A DNA stretch of 64,000 bases from Pseudomonas versuta (GTDB lineage: Bacteria > Pseudomonadota > Gammaproteobacteria > Pseudomonadales > Pseudomonadaceae), in the NCBI RefSeq assembly GCF_001294575.1, contig NZ_CP012676.1, forward strand, positions 2,108,001 through 2,172,000, read 5' to 3'. The notes under the pieces are model-generated. The model was not told the origin of the DNA, made no database searches, and saw only the letters and a list, made by a program, of their open reading frames with translations. Positions 20,811 through 28,911 of this stretch are shown here, piece after piece (the first letter of the stretch is position 1; every line of letters begins with the position of its first letter). The position numbers were made by a program, and so were the translations under genes.

Positions 20811-21506
20811 ATGCTTGAACTCAGACCCTTCAACACCCTGGGCGGCGCAAACCATGGCTGGTTGGACGCTCACCACCACTTTTCGTTCGCCGAATACTAC
20901 GACCCGACCCGGATGAACTGGGGCAACCTGCGGGTGTGGAACGACGACGTGATCGCCCCCGGCACCGGTTTTCCGAAACATGCCCATCGCGACATGGAAA
21001 TCATCACCTATGTTCGCGAAGGTGCAATCAGCCATGAAGACAACCTGGGCAACAAAGGCCGCACTGAAGCCGGTGACGTGCAAGTCATGAGTGCGGGCAC
21101 CGGGATTGCCCACAGCGAATACAACATGGAGTCGACCCCGACCAAAATCTTCCAGATATGGATCATTCCCAATCAGGAAGGTGACGCACCGACCTGGGGC
21201 GCCAGGCCCTTCCCCAAAGGCCAGCGCGAAGGCTTTGTCACCCTGGCCAGTGGCAAGCAAGGCGACCACGAAAGCCTGCGCATCCGGGCCGATGCACGCC
21301 TGGTGGCGGCTAATCTGAGGGCCGGCGAAACAGCTGAATATCAGCTCGAAAGCGGTCGCAGGGCCTATCTGGTACCGGCCACCGGCGTAGTAGAAGTCAA
21401 TGGTTTGCGAGCAGGCGCCCGGGATGGCGTGGCCATCGTCGATGAGACCCTGTTGCGGGTCACGGCAATTGAAGACAGCGAAATCGTGCTGGTGGATGTG
21501 GCCTGA
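20811..21506 (+). CDS. Pirin-family bicupin protein (YhhW-like)
   Basis: Cytoplasmic metal-binding bicupin; the E. coli homologue YhhW has quercetin 2,3-dioxygenase activity in vitro. The 231 residues show the pirin motif PGTGFPKHAHRDMEIITYV with metal-ligand His residues and GTGIAHSEYN, which supplies the remaining ligands. The second cupin is degenerate, as usual. The ATG follows CAGGAGAAGAATC. It is a single gene ending in a strong terminator. Confidence 0.9.
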   Translation: MLELRPFNTLGGANHGWLDAHHHFSFAEYYDPTRMNWGNLRVWNDDVIAPGTGFPKHAHRDMEIITYVREGAISHEDNLGNKGRTEAGDVQVMSAGTGIAHSEYNMESTPTKIFQIWIIPNQEGDAPTWGARPFPKGQREGFVTLASGKQGDHESLRIRADARLVAANLRAGETAEYQLESGRRAYLVPATGVVEVNGLRAGARDGVAIVDETLLRVTAIEDSEIVLVDVA

Positions 21507-21514
21507 TTGTAAAC

Positions 21515-21548
21515 AAGGCCGGCACCTTCAAGGGTGCCGGCCTTTTTA
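21515..21548 (+). terminator. Rho-independent terminator after the pirin gene
   Basis: A 12-base perfect stem (AAGGCCGGCACC paired with GGTGCCGGCCTT) around a six-base loop is followed by TTTTT. It starts eight bases after the pirin stop. Confidence 0.93.
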
Positions 21549-21587
21549 TTGCCCGTCTTGTTCCTGCGGCGGCTCAAACAGGCGTCC

Positions 21588-22124
21588 TCAGGTCAAGGGG
21601 TTGTCGATCTGGATATAAAGCGAAAACGCGCCCAATACCAGCCAGAAACAGGAAAATAGCCAGGGCGAACGCACAGAAAACATCAAGGATTTTTTGTAGC
21701 CCTTGTGGGTGGACTCCATTTCGCAGAACAGCGGCGACTCATCGTAAGCCATACCCATGACGGGCTGGCTGCTGAGCAGTTCACTTTGCTTGAAGTGCCA
21801 GTGATCGATGATGTCGTAGGCCGCCCGAATGCCCGGCCACGCATTGAGTGAAATCAGTATCCCCAGCACCGCTAGCATCGGCGGCACAGTGAGGGTAAAA
21901 AACTTGCCCCATTCCGGGTTCAGGTTGGCCATGCAGGAGGCAAAGGCGATCACCAGAAATGACTGTGCCGCCAGATAAGCATCCGTGCGGTGGGACAGGA
22001 TGCTGGTCTCGTACTGGATTTCACGCCGGTAAAAGTCCAGCCGGTCCTTGGGCGAACCAAACATTTTGGCATCGCGGTCGCTTTGTACCTGCTCCGGATT
22101 GTTTGGCGTAATTATTTGGACCAT
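21588..22124 (-). CDS. Unknown inner-membrane protein, three predicted membrane segments
   Basis: I do not recognise the family. The 178-residue product has a charged N-terminal half with a helical stretch (DRLDFYRREIQYETSILSHR), then hydrophobic segments at about residues 50-68, 76-95 and 152-172. Between the second and third segments lies a roughly 50-residue soluble loop. It is transcribed toward the pirin terminator and has no obvious operon partner. The layout recalls small SLATT-type membrane proteins, but I see no firm signature. Confidence 0.6.
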   Translation of the reverse strand: MVQIITPNNPEQVQSDRDAKMFGSPKDRLDFYRREIQYETSILSHRTDAYLAAQSFLVIAFASCMANLNPEWGKFFTLTVPPMLAVLGILISLNAWPGIRAAYDIIDHWHFKQSELLSSQPVMGMAYDESPLFCEMESTHKGYKKSLMFSVRSPWLFSCFWLVLGAFSLYIQIDNPLT

Positions 22125-22180
22125 CTGCAGCGCTCCGCAATGTCTGGGACACGTTTGGATAGCGCTGCCAATGACAAAGT

Positions 22181-23362
22181 TCAGCCTGTGACACAGGCCC
22201 GCGCAGGTGATTTGCGGCGCTGGATCAGATACCCCAGCACTGCCAGGGGAGCCGTGGCCAGCATCACCTCAACGGTAATCTGCAGTGGTTCAGTGATAAA
22301 ACCCGAGACCAGCAGGCTGCCCAGGAAACACAGGCCCAGCTGCAGGGTGTTTTGCAAGGCGGCGGCCTTGCCCGAATTCTCCGAAAACGGCATCAGTGCA
22401 TGGGCAACCACGATCGGATAGCTTGCGCCGTTAACCAGCGCCATCAAACAAAACGGGATCAGCAACGTCGTCAGCGTCGGCACGGTCAGCGTCGCAACGC
22501 AATACAGGCCCACCATGCTGATGCAATATGCCAGTAGCAGCCACGGCAAAAGCGTGTGGCCCTTGATGCGCTGCAAGGCACTGCGGCAGCTGTAACCACC
22601 GATCATGAAAGCCAGGGTCGGAAACGCGTAGCTCAACCCGATATCACTCGGGCTGTAGCCCATATCGCCAAGGATGAAGGGTGAAGCCGTCAACCAGGCG
22701 AAGAAACTGGCCGAGCACGCGGCAAAAATCATCACGTTGCCGCTGAAACCCGGCGTACGCAGCAACTGCCAATAGCTCACGGTGCTGGTTGCCGCCCTGG
22801 TTGTTGTGCGCACTTTTTCCTTGAGCAACAAGGTCGGCACGATCAGCAGCAGGGCCAATCCGAGCAGGACGCTGAAAATCGCCTGCCAGCCCAGATGGTT
22901 CAGCACCACAGCCCCCAGCAACGGGGCCAATGCTGGCGACAAGGCCATCAACGGCATGATGCTGGCAAACACCCGATTGGCTTTATCGGCCGGGTAGCGA
23001 TCAATCACCAGGGCTTGCCATGTAACCGCCGCCGCGCAGATGCCGATCGCCTGGATAAACCGCAGGCTCAAGAGCAACACGCTGTTATCGACCCACAACA
23101 TCCCCAGGCAACCCAGTGCAAACATCGACAAGCCGGCCAGCAGCACCGGCTTGCGCCCCAAGCGATCAGAGAGCGGCCCCCACAGCAGCTGACCAAAGGC
23201 AAAGCCGGCCAGAAATATGCTCAGGCTGGCGCCGACAGATCCGGCCGAAAGGCCCAGCTCGCTGCGCAACGTGCCAAAGGCCGGCAAGTACATATCCATG
23301 GCCAGGTAGCCCAGCATGCTGAGCCCCGCGAGGTAACAGGTAAAACCGAAAGAGTTTTTCAT
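22181..23362 (-). CDS. punC: Purine (ribo)nucleoside efflux transporter, Bcr/CflA MFS family
   Basis: Inner-membrane drug:H+ antiporter-family protein resembling E. coli PunC (YdhC). About 393 residues from ATG 23362 with twelve hydrophobic segments; the conserved loop [17 protein letters not shown] and the motif [17 protein letters not shown] are diagnostic of Bcr/CflA members. A nine-codon upstream extension is less likely because homologues start near the chosen Met. Divergent from a close match to PunR, the known activator of punC in E. coli, which strengthens the assignment. Confidence 0.87.
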   Translation of the reverse strand: MKNSFGFTCYLAGLSMLGYLAMDMYLPAFGTLRSELGLSAGSVGASLSIFLAGFAFGQLLWGPLSDRLGRKPVLLAGLSMFALGCLGMLWVDNSVLLLSLRFIQAIGICAAAVTWQALVIDRYPADKANRVFASIMPLMALSPALAPLLGAVVLNHLGWQAIFSVLLGLALLLIVPTLLLKEKVRTTTRAATSTVSYWQLLRTPGFSGNVMIFAACSASFFAWLTASPFILGDMGYSPSDIGLSYAFPTLAFMIGGYSCRSALQRIKGHTLLPWLLLAYCISMVGLYCVATLTVPTLTTLLIPFCLMALVNGASYPIVVAHALMPFSENSGKAAALQNTLQLGLCFLGSLLVSGFITEPLQITVEVMLATAPLAVLGYLIQRRKSPARACVTG

Positions 23363-23480
23363 GGGGTTCCAAAACTTGCCATCAAACAATTTGTTGACTG
23401 GCGTGCATTATCCAGCTGCACATTTGCTTGTGAAGCGATAATAATTGCCTACAGACATCAAATATTTTGAAGGCAAGCCC

Positions 23481-24404
23481 ATGTGGTCTGAATACTCCCT
23501 GGACGTAATCGATGCCGTCGCCCGACACGGTAGCTTCAGTGGTGCTGCACAGGAGTTGCACCGCGTGCCTTCGGCTGTCAGCTATACCGTGCGCCAGCTC
23601 GAGCAATGGCTGGCCGTGCCGTTGTTTATACGCCGCCACCGAGATGTCGAGCTGACCCCGGCCGGGCAAATGTTCGTCAAGGAAGCACGCGATGTAATGA
23701 AAAAAATGCTCGGCACCCGCCGCCTGTGCCAACAGGTCGCCAATGGCTGGAGCGGCCAGTTGCGAGTGAACGTGGATTCGATCGTCAAACACCCGCGATG
23801 CCGGCAAATGGTGATCGACTTCTACCGGCACTTTCCCGATGTGGAGCTGATTGTTCAGTACGAGGTGTACAACGGCGTGTGGGATGCACTGGTCGATGGC
23901 CGCACCGACCTGGTCATCGGCGCCACCAGGGCCGTTCCGGTGGCAGGCAGTTTTGCTTTCCGCGACATGGGCTTTCTGCACTGGCTGTGCGTGGTCAGCC
24001 CGCAGCATCCGCTGGCGAGAGTTGAGGGTTTGCTCGGTGATGAACAGCTGCGGCCCTACCCTTCACTGTGCATGGACGATACCTCGCGCAGCCTGCCAAA
24101 ACGCGATACCTGGACCCTGGATAACCAGCGCCGGATGATGGTGCCTGACTGGACGACAGGGCTGGCCTGCCTGACGGATGGCCTGTGCGTAGGCATGGTG
24201 CCCGCGCATCTGGCACAGCCCCTGATTGAAAGGGGCCAATTGCTCGCGCTGCACTTGCAACAGCCCTTCCCGGCCAGCCCGTCATGCATCGCCTGGGTAC
24301 AGAGCAATCATTCCCCGGCCATGAACTGGCTACTGGAATATTTGGGAGACACGCCCACCCTGAGCCAGGAGTGGCTCAATGACGCGGGATCTGAGGGGCA
24401 GTAA
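23481..24404 (+). CDS. punR: LysR-family activator of purine transport (PunR-like)
   Basis: LysR-type regulator with an N-terminal winged HTH (residues 1-60; HGSFSGAAQELHRVPSAVSY) and effector-binding domain. The stretches ELHRVPSAVSYTVRQLEQWL, RQMVIDFYRHFPDVELIV and GMVPAHLAQP match E. coli PunR (YdhB) closely as I recall it. ATG 23481 follows GAAGG; the frame extends twelve codons further upstream without support. About 118 bases separate it from the divergent punC, the region where its operator should lie. Confidence 0.88.
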   Translation: MWSEYSLDVIDAVARHGSFSGAAQELHRVPSAVSYTVRQLEQWLAVPLFIRRHRDVELTPAGQMFVKEARDVMKKMLGTRRLCQQVANGWSGQLRVNVDSIVKHPRCRQMVIDFYRHFPDVELIVQYEVYNGVWDALVDGRTDLVIGATRAVPVAGSFAFRDMGFLHWLCVVSPQHPLARVEGLLGDEQLRPYPSLCMDDTSRSLPKRDTWTLDNQRRMMVPDWTTGLACLTDGLCVGMVPAHLAQPLIERGQLLALHLQQPFPASPSCIAWVQSNHSPAMNWLLEYLGDTPTLSQEWLNDAGSEGQ

Positions 24405-24481
24405 TCAACCTGCGTTCTGGCTGAATGCCAGGGGATGCAAGTCTGAGCAGAAATCGTCATAAATTGAGAATGAATTGCGTT

Positions 24482-24585
24482 TTGACTACATGGTTTTCAC
24501 GCCACTTTCACATGGACTGACATAGATTGGATCCACTCCTTTAGTGAATCCCATTTGGCCCGCTCCCCCCAGCGGGCCTTTTTTT
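24482..24585 (+). ncRNA. Possible small RNA or punR 3' UTR with terminator
   Basis: Intergenic stretch after punR with two stacked hairpins: an imperfect one (GGATCCACT, loop CCTTT, AGTGAATCC; 24529-24551) followed by a terminator stem. TTGACT at 24482 resembles a -35 box but no good -10 is visible, so independent transcription is uncertain. Confidence 0.3.
24557..24585 (+). terminator. Rho-independent terminator downstream of punR
   Basis: Stem GGCCCGCT/AGCGGGCC with a C6 loop followed by seven T. It may end punR mRNA or the small RNA suggested just upstream. Confidence 0.9.
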
Positions 24586-24604
24586 GGCCGCGATTTAACA
24601 GGCC

Positions 24605-25141
24605 TCAATCATCCAGCTGAGCAGGAGCCTTGGCCGGTTTTACAGGCTTGCCGGCCTTGCCTGCCGGCGCGGTTTTCTCGGGGGGCACCACCTCAGCCTG
24701 GGCCTGAGTCTGGTTTTCGGCCACAGGCAAGGCGTCAACCGTTTTGAACAACTCAGTGAGGTCGGCATCACCCTCGGTTTCGAGCTTCTTCTCGCCATCC
24801 TTGCCAATCAAAATCACCTTGGCTTTGTCGATAATCATCCCGGGTTTGAGCCCGCGAATCAGCGACATCGTGCTCTGGGGTTCAAGGTCTTTGCCATCAC
24901 GCTTGCCGGTGATGCCGACAATCGTATACAGCACCATGTTGCGCTCATTGAAGGCCTTCTGATTGGCCGGATCTGCCAGGGCTTGCTTGAGCGTGGTCAG
25001 GGTAGGATCGACTTCAGTGCGGGCAACGATGATCAAGGGGCGAAATTTGCCGCGATCCTGTTCAAGGGGGCTTGGAACTTCAACAGCCTGCGCCAGGCCG
25101 GTCACCAGCAAGCCGGTAAGGATCAATAAACGGATAAACAT
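24605..25141 (-). CDS. Secreted DUF4174 domain protein
   Basis: A 178-residue periplasmic or exported protein. The first 19 residues form a signal peptide (MFIRLLILTGLLVTGLAQA), residues about 30-130 contain the thioredoxin-like DUF4174 core (RPLIIVARTEVDPTLTTLKQ, KAKVILIGKDGEKKLE), and the last 35 residues are an Ala/Pro/Lys-rich disordered tail. There are no cysteines, so no redox chemistry is expected. Role unknown. Confidence 0.78.
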   Translation of the reverse strand: MFIRLLILTGLLVTGLAQAVEVPSPLEQDRGKFRPLIIVARTEVDPTLTTLKQALADPANQKAFNERNMVLYTIVGITGKRDGKDLEPQSTMSLIRGLKPGMIIDKAKVILIGKDGEKKLETEGDADLTELFKTVDALPVAENQTQAQAEVVPPEKTAPAGKAGKPVKPAKAPAQLDD

Positions 25142-25357
25142 CCAGAACTCCTTTTATTAGCGGACCGGGTTCGTGAGCGAGCTGCCAATGCCTTGAAACC
25201 CGTGGCGTTGAGCTTGTCATTCAAAGCGTAGGCCAAGGGCTTGATCACGCAACCGGGTTCCCGGACTTTGCCTTTCACGTGTATTTTTTGCAACCGCACC
25301 CACTTCTATGGCCGAGGACAAAGCTGCGCCACAGCCTGCCCGCCTCAACTGGTAAAC

Positions 25358-25939
25358 CTATTTGGCGCTCACCCGGTTTTTAGCGCGCAAATGGCGAGCC
25401 AGTGCCACCGCCACCATCAATACGATCACCGCCAGCACAATCGGCAAACGATACGGTTTGAGGTCGCCCAGAAAGCGCTGCAGAAACTCACCGGCCCAGT
25501 AGCCACCGCTGGCAAACAGAGTTGCCCATACCAGCGCGCCGGCCAGATTGACGCAGAAGAACTTGAGCGGTGAAACCTTGCTCGCCCCAATGACCATAGG
25601 CCCTACCAGACGCATGCCATACAGAAAACGCACAGAGAAAATCGACGCCGTGGGGTGCTGATTGATCAACTGCGTCACCCGTCCGATGGTGGCCTGATGT
25701 TTGTGCAGACGGGGCAACAGGCGAGCACCAAAATAACGACCGACCCAGAACAGCAACTGGTCTCCCAGCATCCCCGCCAGACTCGCGTAGCCAATCACCG
25801 GCAACAGCTTGAGCACATGTTGATGGGCGGCCATGCCCCCCAGAATCAGGATGGTCTCACCCTCCAGCAAACAGCCGATAAAGATGGCCAGATAGCCATA
25901 GGTCGCCAGCAAGTAGTTAAAATCGATGTGTTCAAACAT
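25358..25939 (-). CDS. DedA-family inner-membrane protein
   Basis: A 193-residue multi-spanning protein of the DedA/SNARE-associated superfamily, whose members are lipid scramblases or flippases, for example for undecaprenyl phosphate. The conserved pieces are ATYGYLAIFIGCLLEGETILILGG, LGDQLLFWVGRYFG and the F-x-R-F-x-x-G-x-R motif (FSVRFLYGMRLVGP). Basic residues at the C-terminus. Monocistronic by spacing. Confidence 0.9.
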   Translation of the reverse strand: MFEHIDFNYLLATYGYLAIFIGCLLEGETILILGGMAAHQHVLKLLPVIGYASLAGMLGDQLLFWVGRYFGARLLPRLHKHQATIGRVTQLINQHPTASIFSVRFLYGMRLVGPMVIGASKVSPLKFFCVNLAGALVWATLFASGGYWAGEFLQRFLGDLKPYRLPIVLAVIVLMVAVALARHLRAKNRVSAK

Positions 25940-26008
25940 GGGCGATCTGTAGCTCCATTCAAAGAGAGTGTGCGTGCATCCTGCCAGCGCAATTTAACAC
26001 GCAGCCGG

Positions 26009-27055
26009 TCAGTGCCTATGCCGGTGATGGATATCCGGAAAATGCGGATGGTTATGCCGTACCGGATAATGCAGGTGCGCATGGCTGTGTGCAGAACCGG
26101 GCGCTACCTCTTCGGCATGCTCATGCTGATGGTGCTCATCATGAATGTGACGATGGGTGTGCTGCAGCGGCTGGTGCTCATGCATGTGCTCATGCTGCTC
26201 GGTGAGGTGCAGCCAGACGCCGAACATCATAAATGCCGCAGCCACCCAGAACAGCATCGAGACTGACTCGTCGAGCAGCACAATCGAAATGGCCGCCCCC
26301 AGAAATGGAGCAGTGGAAAAGTACGCCCCCGTCCGCGCAGCACCCAACCCGCGCAACGCCAGCACAAAAAGCACCAGGCTGACCCCGTAGCCTAAAAAGC
26401 CGATAAGCAAGGTAGGGCTCAGCGCCGCCAGAGGCGGAATACTGGCGCCCAGGGTCAGCCCTATTGCGCAGTTGACCAGCCCTGCAAACAAACCTTTGGT
26501 GCCGGCAATGAACAGCGCATCAGAAGCCGAAACCTTGCGCGTAAGATTGTTGTCCACCGCCCAGCACAAACAGGCAAACGCCACGGCCAGGGGCCCGCCC
26601 CAGGATTGCTCGACGCTGGATGCCTGCCCGGACGGCCACGACAAAACAATGCCCCCGGCAATAATTGCCAGCATGCCCACGACAATCCTGCGGTCTGCAT
26701 TTTCCTTGAACACTACCCATGCCAGCACGGCTGTCAGCACCGGCTCCAGATTGAGCATCAACGACGCTGTCGCGCCACTGGTCAGGGTCAACCCCAGCAT
26801 CAGGGCAACCGGGCCAAGAATCCCGCCGAACACAATCGCCCCGCCCAGCCACGGCCACTCTCTGACACTAAGCCCGGACTTTTTCCACCCCCGATCGCGG
26901 ATAAAACGCAGCAACACCAGCCCTATGCCGCTGCCCAGATACAACAACCCGGCCAGCAGTACTGGCGGGATTTCAGTGCCCAGCAGCTTTGCCAGCGGAG
27001 TACTGGCCCCGAACAGTGCAGCCGCGGCCAATGCATAAATCACACTTGTATTCAT
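26009..27055 (-). CDS. EamA/DMT-family exporter with histidine-rich C-terminal tail
   Basis: Drug/metabolite transporter with ten predicted membrane helices in two EamA repeats (about residues 1-135 and 145-280). What sets it apart is a roughly 65-residue cytoplasmic tail from about residue 284 that is unusually rich in His (EHEHMHEHQPLQHTHRHIHD and further His pairs to the end), which suggests metal binding. Start ATG 27055 is preferred to GTG 27064. The gene is single; substrate unknown. A metal-related role is inference from the tail only. Confidence 0.85.
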   Translation of the reverse strand: MNTSVIYALAAAALFGASTPLAKLLGTEIPPVLLAGLLYLGSGIGLVLLRFIRDRGWKKSGLSVREWPWLGGAIVFGGILGPVALMLGLTLTSGATASLMLNLEPVLTAVLAWVVFKENADRRIVVGMLAIIAGGIVLSWPSGQASSVEQSWGGPLAVAFACLCWAVDNNLTRKVSASDALFIAGTKGLFAGLVNCAIGLTLGASIPPLAALSPTLLIGFLGYGVSLVLFVLALRGLGAARTGAYFSTAPFLGAAISIVLLDESVSMLFWVAAAFMMFGVWLHLTEQHEHMHEHQPLQHTHRHIHDEHHQHEHAEEVAPGSAHSHAHLHYPVRHNHPHFPDIHHRHRH

Positions 27056-27397
27056 CACACCCACTTCTGATTCAATCGTGCAAGCAGCCTAGACCAGTGC
27101 CCAGGCAAAGCGACCCGAATAAGTACCTGCCAGCAACAACGCAGTGCAGTCCCCTTAGTGACCGTGCCTTGGCGGCAATAGAGGCGCAATATTGCCCCCT
27201 GACCGGCCCGCTAGTTTCATAGCTCTATGATTTTTCGAGTGTTTTAACCAGGCCAAAAACAAAAAAACTCGCGCCACAGGCACTAACCAACTTGCCTCAT
27301 CGGTGCAGTCTCTATATATTCGTCCACCTGTCACCCAGGCTCTTGAGTACTTTGTTCCTAAAGCACCTTCCTTCCTGACCCGCTTTATAGCGCTGCC
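27056..27397. other. Intergenic region upstream of tRNA-Leu
   Basis: About 340 bases between the exporter start and the tRNA with no supported gene. It must hold the tRNA promoter; TATAG at 27386-27390 is a plausible -10-like element just before the tRNA, but the -35 is unclear. Confidence 0.4.
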
Positions 27398-27484
27398 GCC
27401 CGAATGGCGAAATTGGTAGACGCATGGGACTTAAAATCCCCCGTTCGAAAGGACGTGCCGGTTCGATTCCGGCTTCGGGCACCA
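27398..27484 (+). tRNA. tRNA-Leu (anticodon TAA)
   Basis: Class II cloverleaf of 87 bases: acceptor GCCCGAA pairs with TTCGGGC, anticodon loop CTTAAAA gives TAA (27432-27434), a long variable arm (CCGTTCGAAAGGACG), T loop GGTTCGATTCC, and an encoded CCA end. Reads UUA codons. Confidence 0.97.
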
Positions 27485-27492
27485 AACAAATC

Positions 27493-27533
27493 AAGGGCTT
27501 GCATGAGATTCTTCGTGCAGGCCCTTTGTTTTT
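27493..27533 (+). terminator. Terminator of the tRNA-Leu transcript
   Basis: Stem AAGGGCTTGCA with TGCAGGCCCTT around a 12-base loop, one unpaired base, then TGTTTTT. Nine bases after the tRNA. Confidence 0.85.
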
Positions 27534-28078
27534 GCTCCGCAAAAATTCAGACCGCTCCGCAATTCTCGATTTTCGCCCCTCCCCTGGCATCTTGCCAAAG
27601 TACGCCCCCTGGTACCCCATTCCCGAAGGGACATTGCAGCCCTTTGATCATGGCCATTATTGATTAGCCATAGATTTCCTCTAACCATTCATCGAAGTTT
27701 AATCCGCAAATACATCCAACTCTGGAGACCGGATTGGAAACGATGCTGGTTGGCGCATTAACCTGGCTGAATGCGTCCTCTTGAGCCAAATGGGAATAGG
27801 CGCCTGAGCTTCAATTAGATATATAGATTTTCACTGAACAATCAGTGCCAACGACAGCCTGTCGCTAACTGCCCGATCCCTCACGGGAGGTCGCATCGGA
27901 GTGTGATTTGAAACGCAGGCCGAAAGTGTCCCCCGGTCAGCCGGTATACCGGAGAAAGTCAGGGCAGATCACACCCCGATGTGACCACGCATCAATCAAG
28001 GTTGTAGAAAAATTGAATTAGCCTGCTGCTTGCCCGGTCAAGAATTATGAACGCAGTAAATCTGACGAGGTAACAGCA
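27534..28078. other. Intergenic region with inverted-repeat element
   Basis: About 545 bases without a supported protein gene. Apart from the inverted-repeat element at 27893-27983 I see no clear structure. Location next to a tRNA is a common insertion site for mobile DNA, but no integrase or attachment repeat is visible. Confidence 0.35.
27893..27983. repeat. 91-bp element bounded by imperfect 18-19 bp inverted repeats
   Basis: The left end GCATCGGAGTGTGATTTG and right end CAGATCACACCCCGATGTG are inverted copies with about four mismatches. The interior has a perfect palindrome CCGGTATACCGG (27941-27952). Could be a MITE-like remnant of an insertion sequence or a structured regulatory site; no flanking transposase. 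Confidence 0.45.
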
Positions 28079-28213
28079 ATGACTATCCAGGCAGAGACAC
28101 TCGTACAACTGACCGAAGCGCTACAAAAGCGTGGCCTGCATCTGGTTTCAGATGTCCACTTCACCCGCGCGCCCTATCGGCACAATCACCGCTGGATCTG
28201 CATCGTGGACTAA
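28079..28213 (+). CDS. 44-residue hypothetical protein
   Basis: Short open frame starting MTIQAETLVQLTEALQK and ending WICIVD, with ribosome site GACGAGG nine bases before ATG 28079. The start is amphipathic-helical and the C-terminal half is basic with His/Arg/Trp. No family recognised. It could be a real small gene or a truncated remnant, because the sequence after its stop does not continue as coding DNA. Confidence 0.4.
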   Translation: MTIQAETLVQLTEALQKRGLHLVSDVHFTRAPYRHNHRWICIVD

Positions 28214-28290
28214 TGCTCCATATGGACCACGGACAGCCGGTGACCGCGAGGATGTTACGAGCACGATTGGGGCCCCGCTGCAGCACGCCC

Positions 28291-28911
28291 TCACTGCGGA
28301 CATTGAACACTGGTGCTCTGCGACCAGCGCCGTGCCGTGCTGGCAATAGTTGCTGCCAGCGCTGCGATGGTTTCGCGGTGCGCCAGAACCACTTGCTGCA
28401 CCGACTGGCCCGCAGGCTGACGCAGCGTACTGCTGCAGGTCAGGGTGCGAGGGGGCTGGCCGTTCTGGCGCAGGGACAAGCTCCAGACCACATCAATCAA
28501 TGCGTATTGACCAGGCCACGAATCAAAACGCCTGACTTCAGTTTGCACGCCCAGTACAGGCACTGAAGCCGACTTGGGCAGGCCAGCCAGATCACGCACT
28601 CCCAGTTCACTCTCAAGACGGTCGACCAAGGTGTCATGGAATTCATCCGCCAGCGGCGAACTCCAGCGCTCGGTTTCCAGAATCGCCAGCCCTCCCCCTG
28701 CTTCACGCACCACCAGTTGCGGCTGATCAACCTGAACCGGCACGCGCACCACGCCCACGTCCAGTTGAAACCCGGGGGGTGTGACAGGGCGCTGTCCCTC
28801 ACGGGCGTCTGCGGGAGACATCAAGGTGTAGAAGTGAGTCGGCGCCGAGCTGCAGGCGGTCAGGGTCAAAGTCGCCAAAAGGCCGAGGCACAACCGGGTC
28901 TGAGCACTCAT
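28291..28911 (-). CDS. pqiC: Outer-membrane-directed lipoprotein PqiC
   Basis: Partner lipoprotein of the PqiAB lipid-transport bridge. The 206-residue product has a lipoprotein signal (MSAQTRLCLGLLATLTLTAC, acylated Cys20) and the DUF330/ABC-type auxiliary domain beginning THFYTL and including VVRVPVQVDQPQLVVRE. It overlaps pqiB by four bases. Residue after the lipid Cys is Ser, compatible with outer-membrane sorting. Confidence 0.9.
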   Translation of the reverse strand: MSAQTRLCLGLLATLTLTACSSAPTHFYTLMSPADAREGQRPVTPPGFQLDVGVVRVPVQVDQPQLVVREAGGGLAILETERWSSPLADEFHDTLVDRLESELGVRDLAGLPKSASVPVLGVQTEVRRFDSWPGQYALIDVVWSLSLRQNGQPPRTLTCSSTLRQPAGQSVQQVVLAHRETIAALAATIASTARRWSQSTSVQCPQ

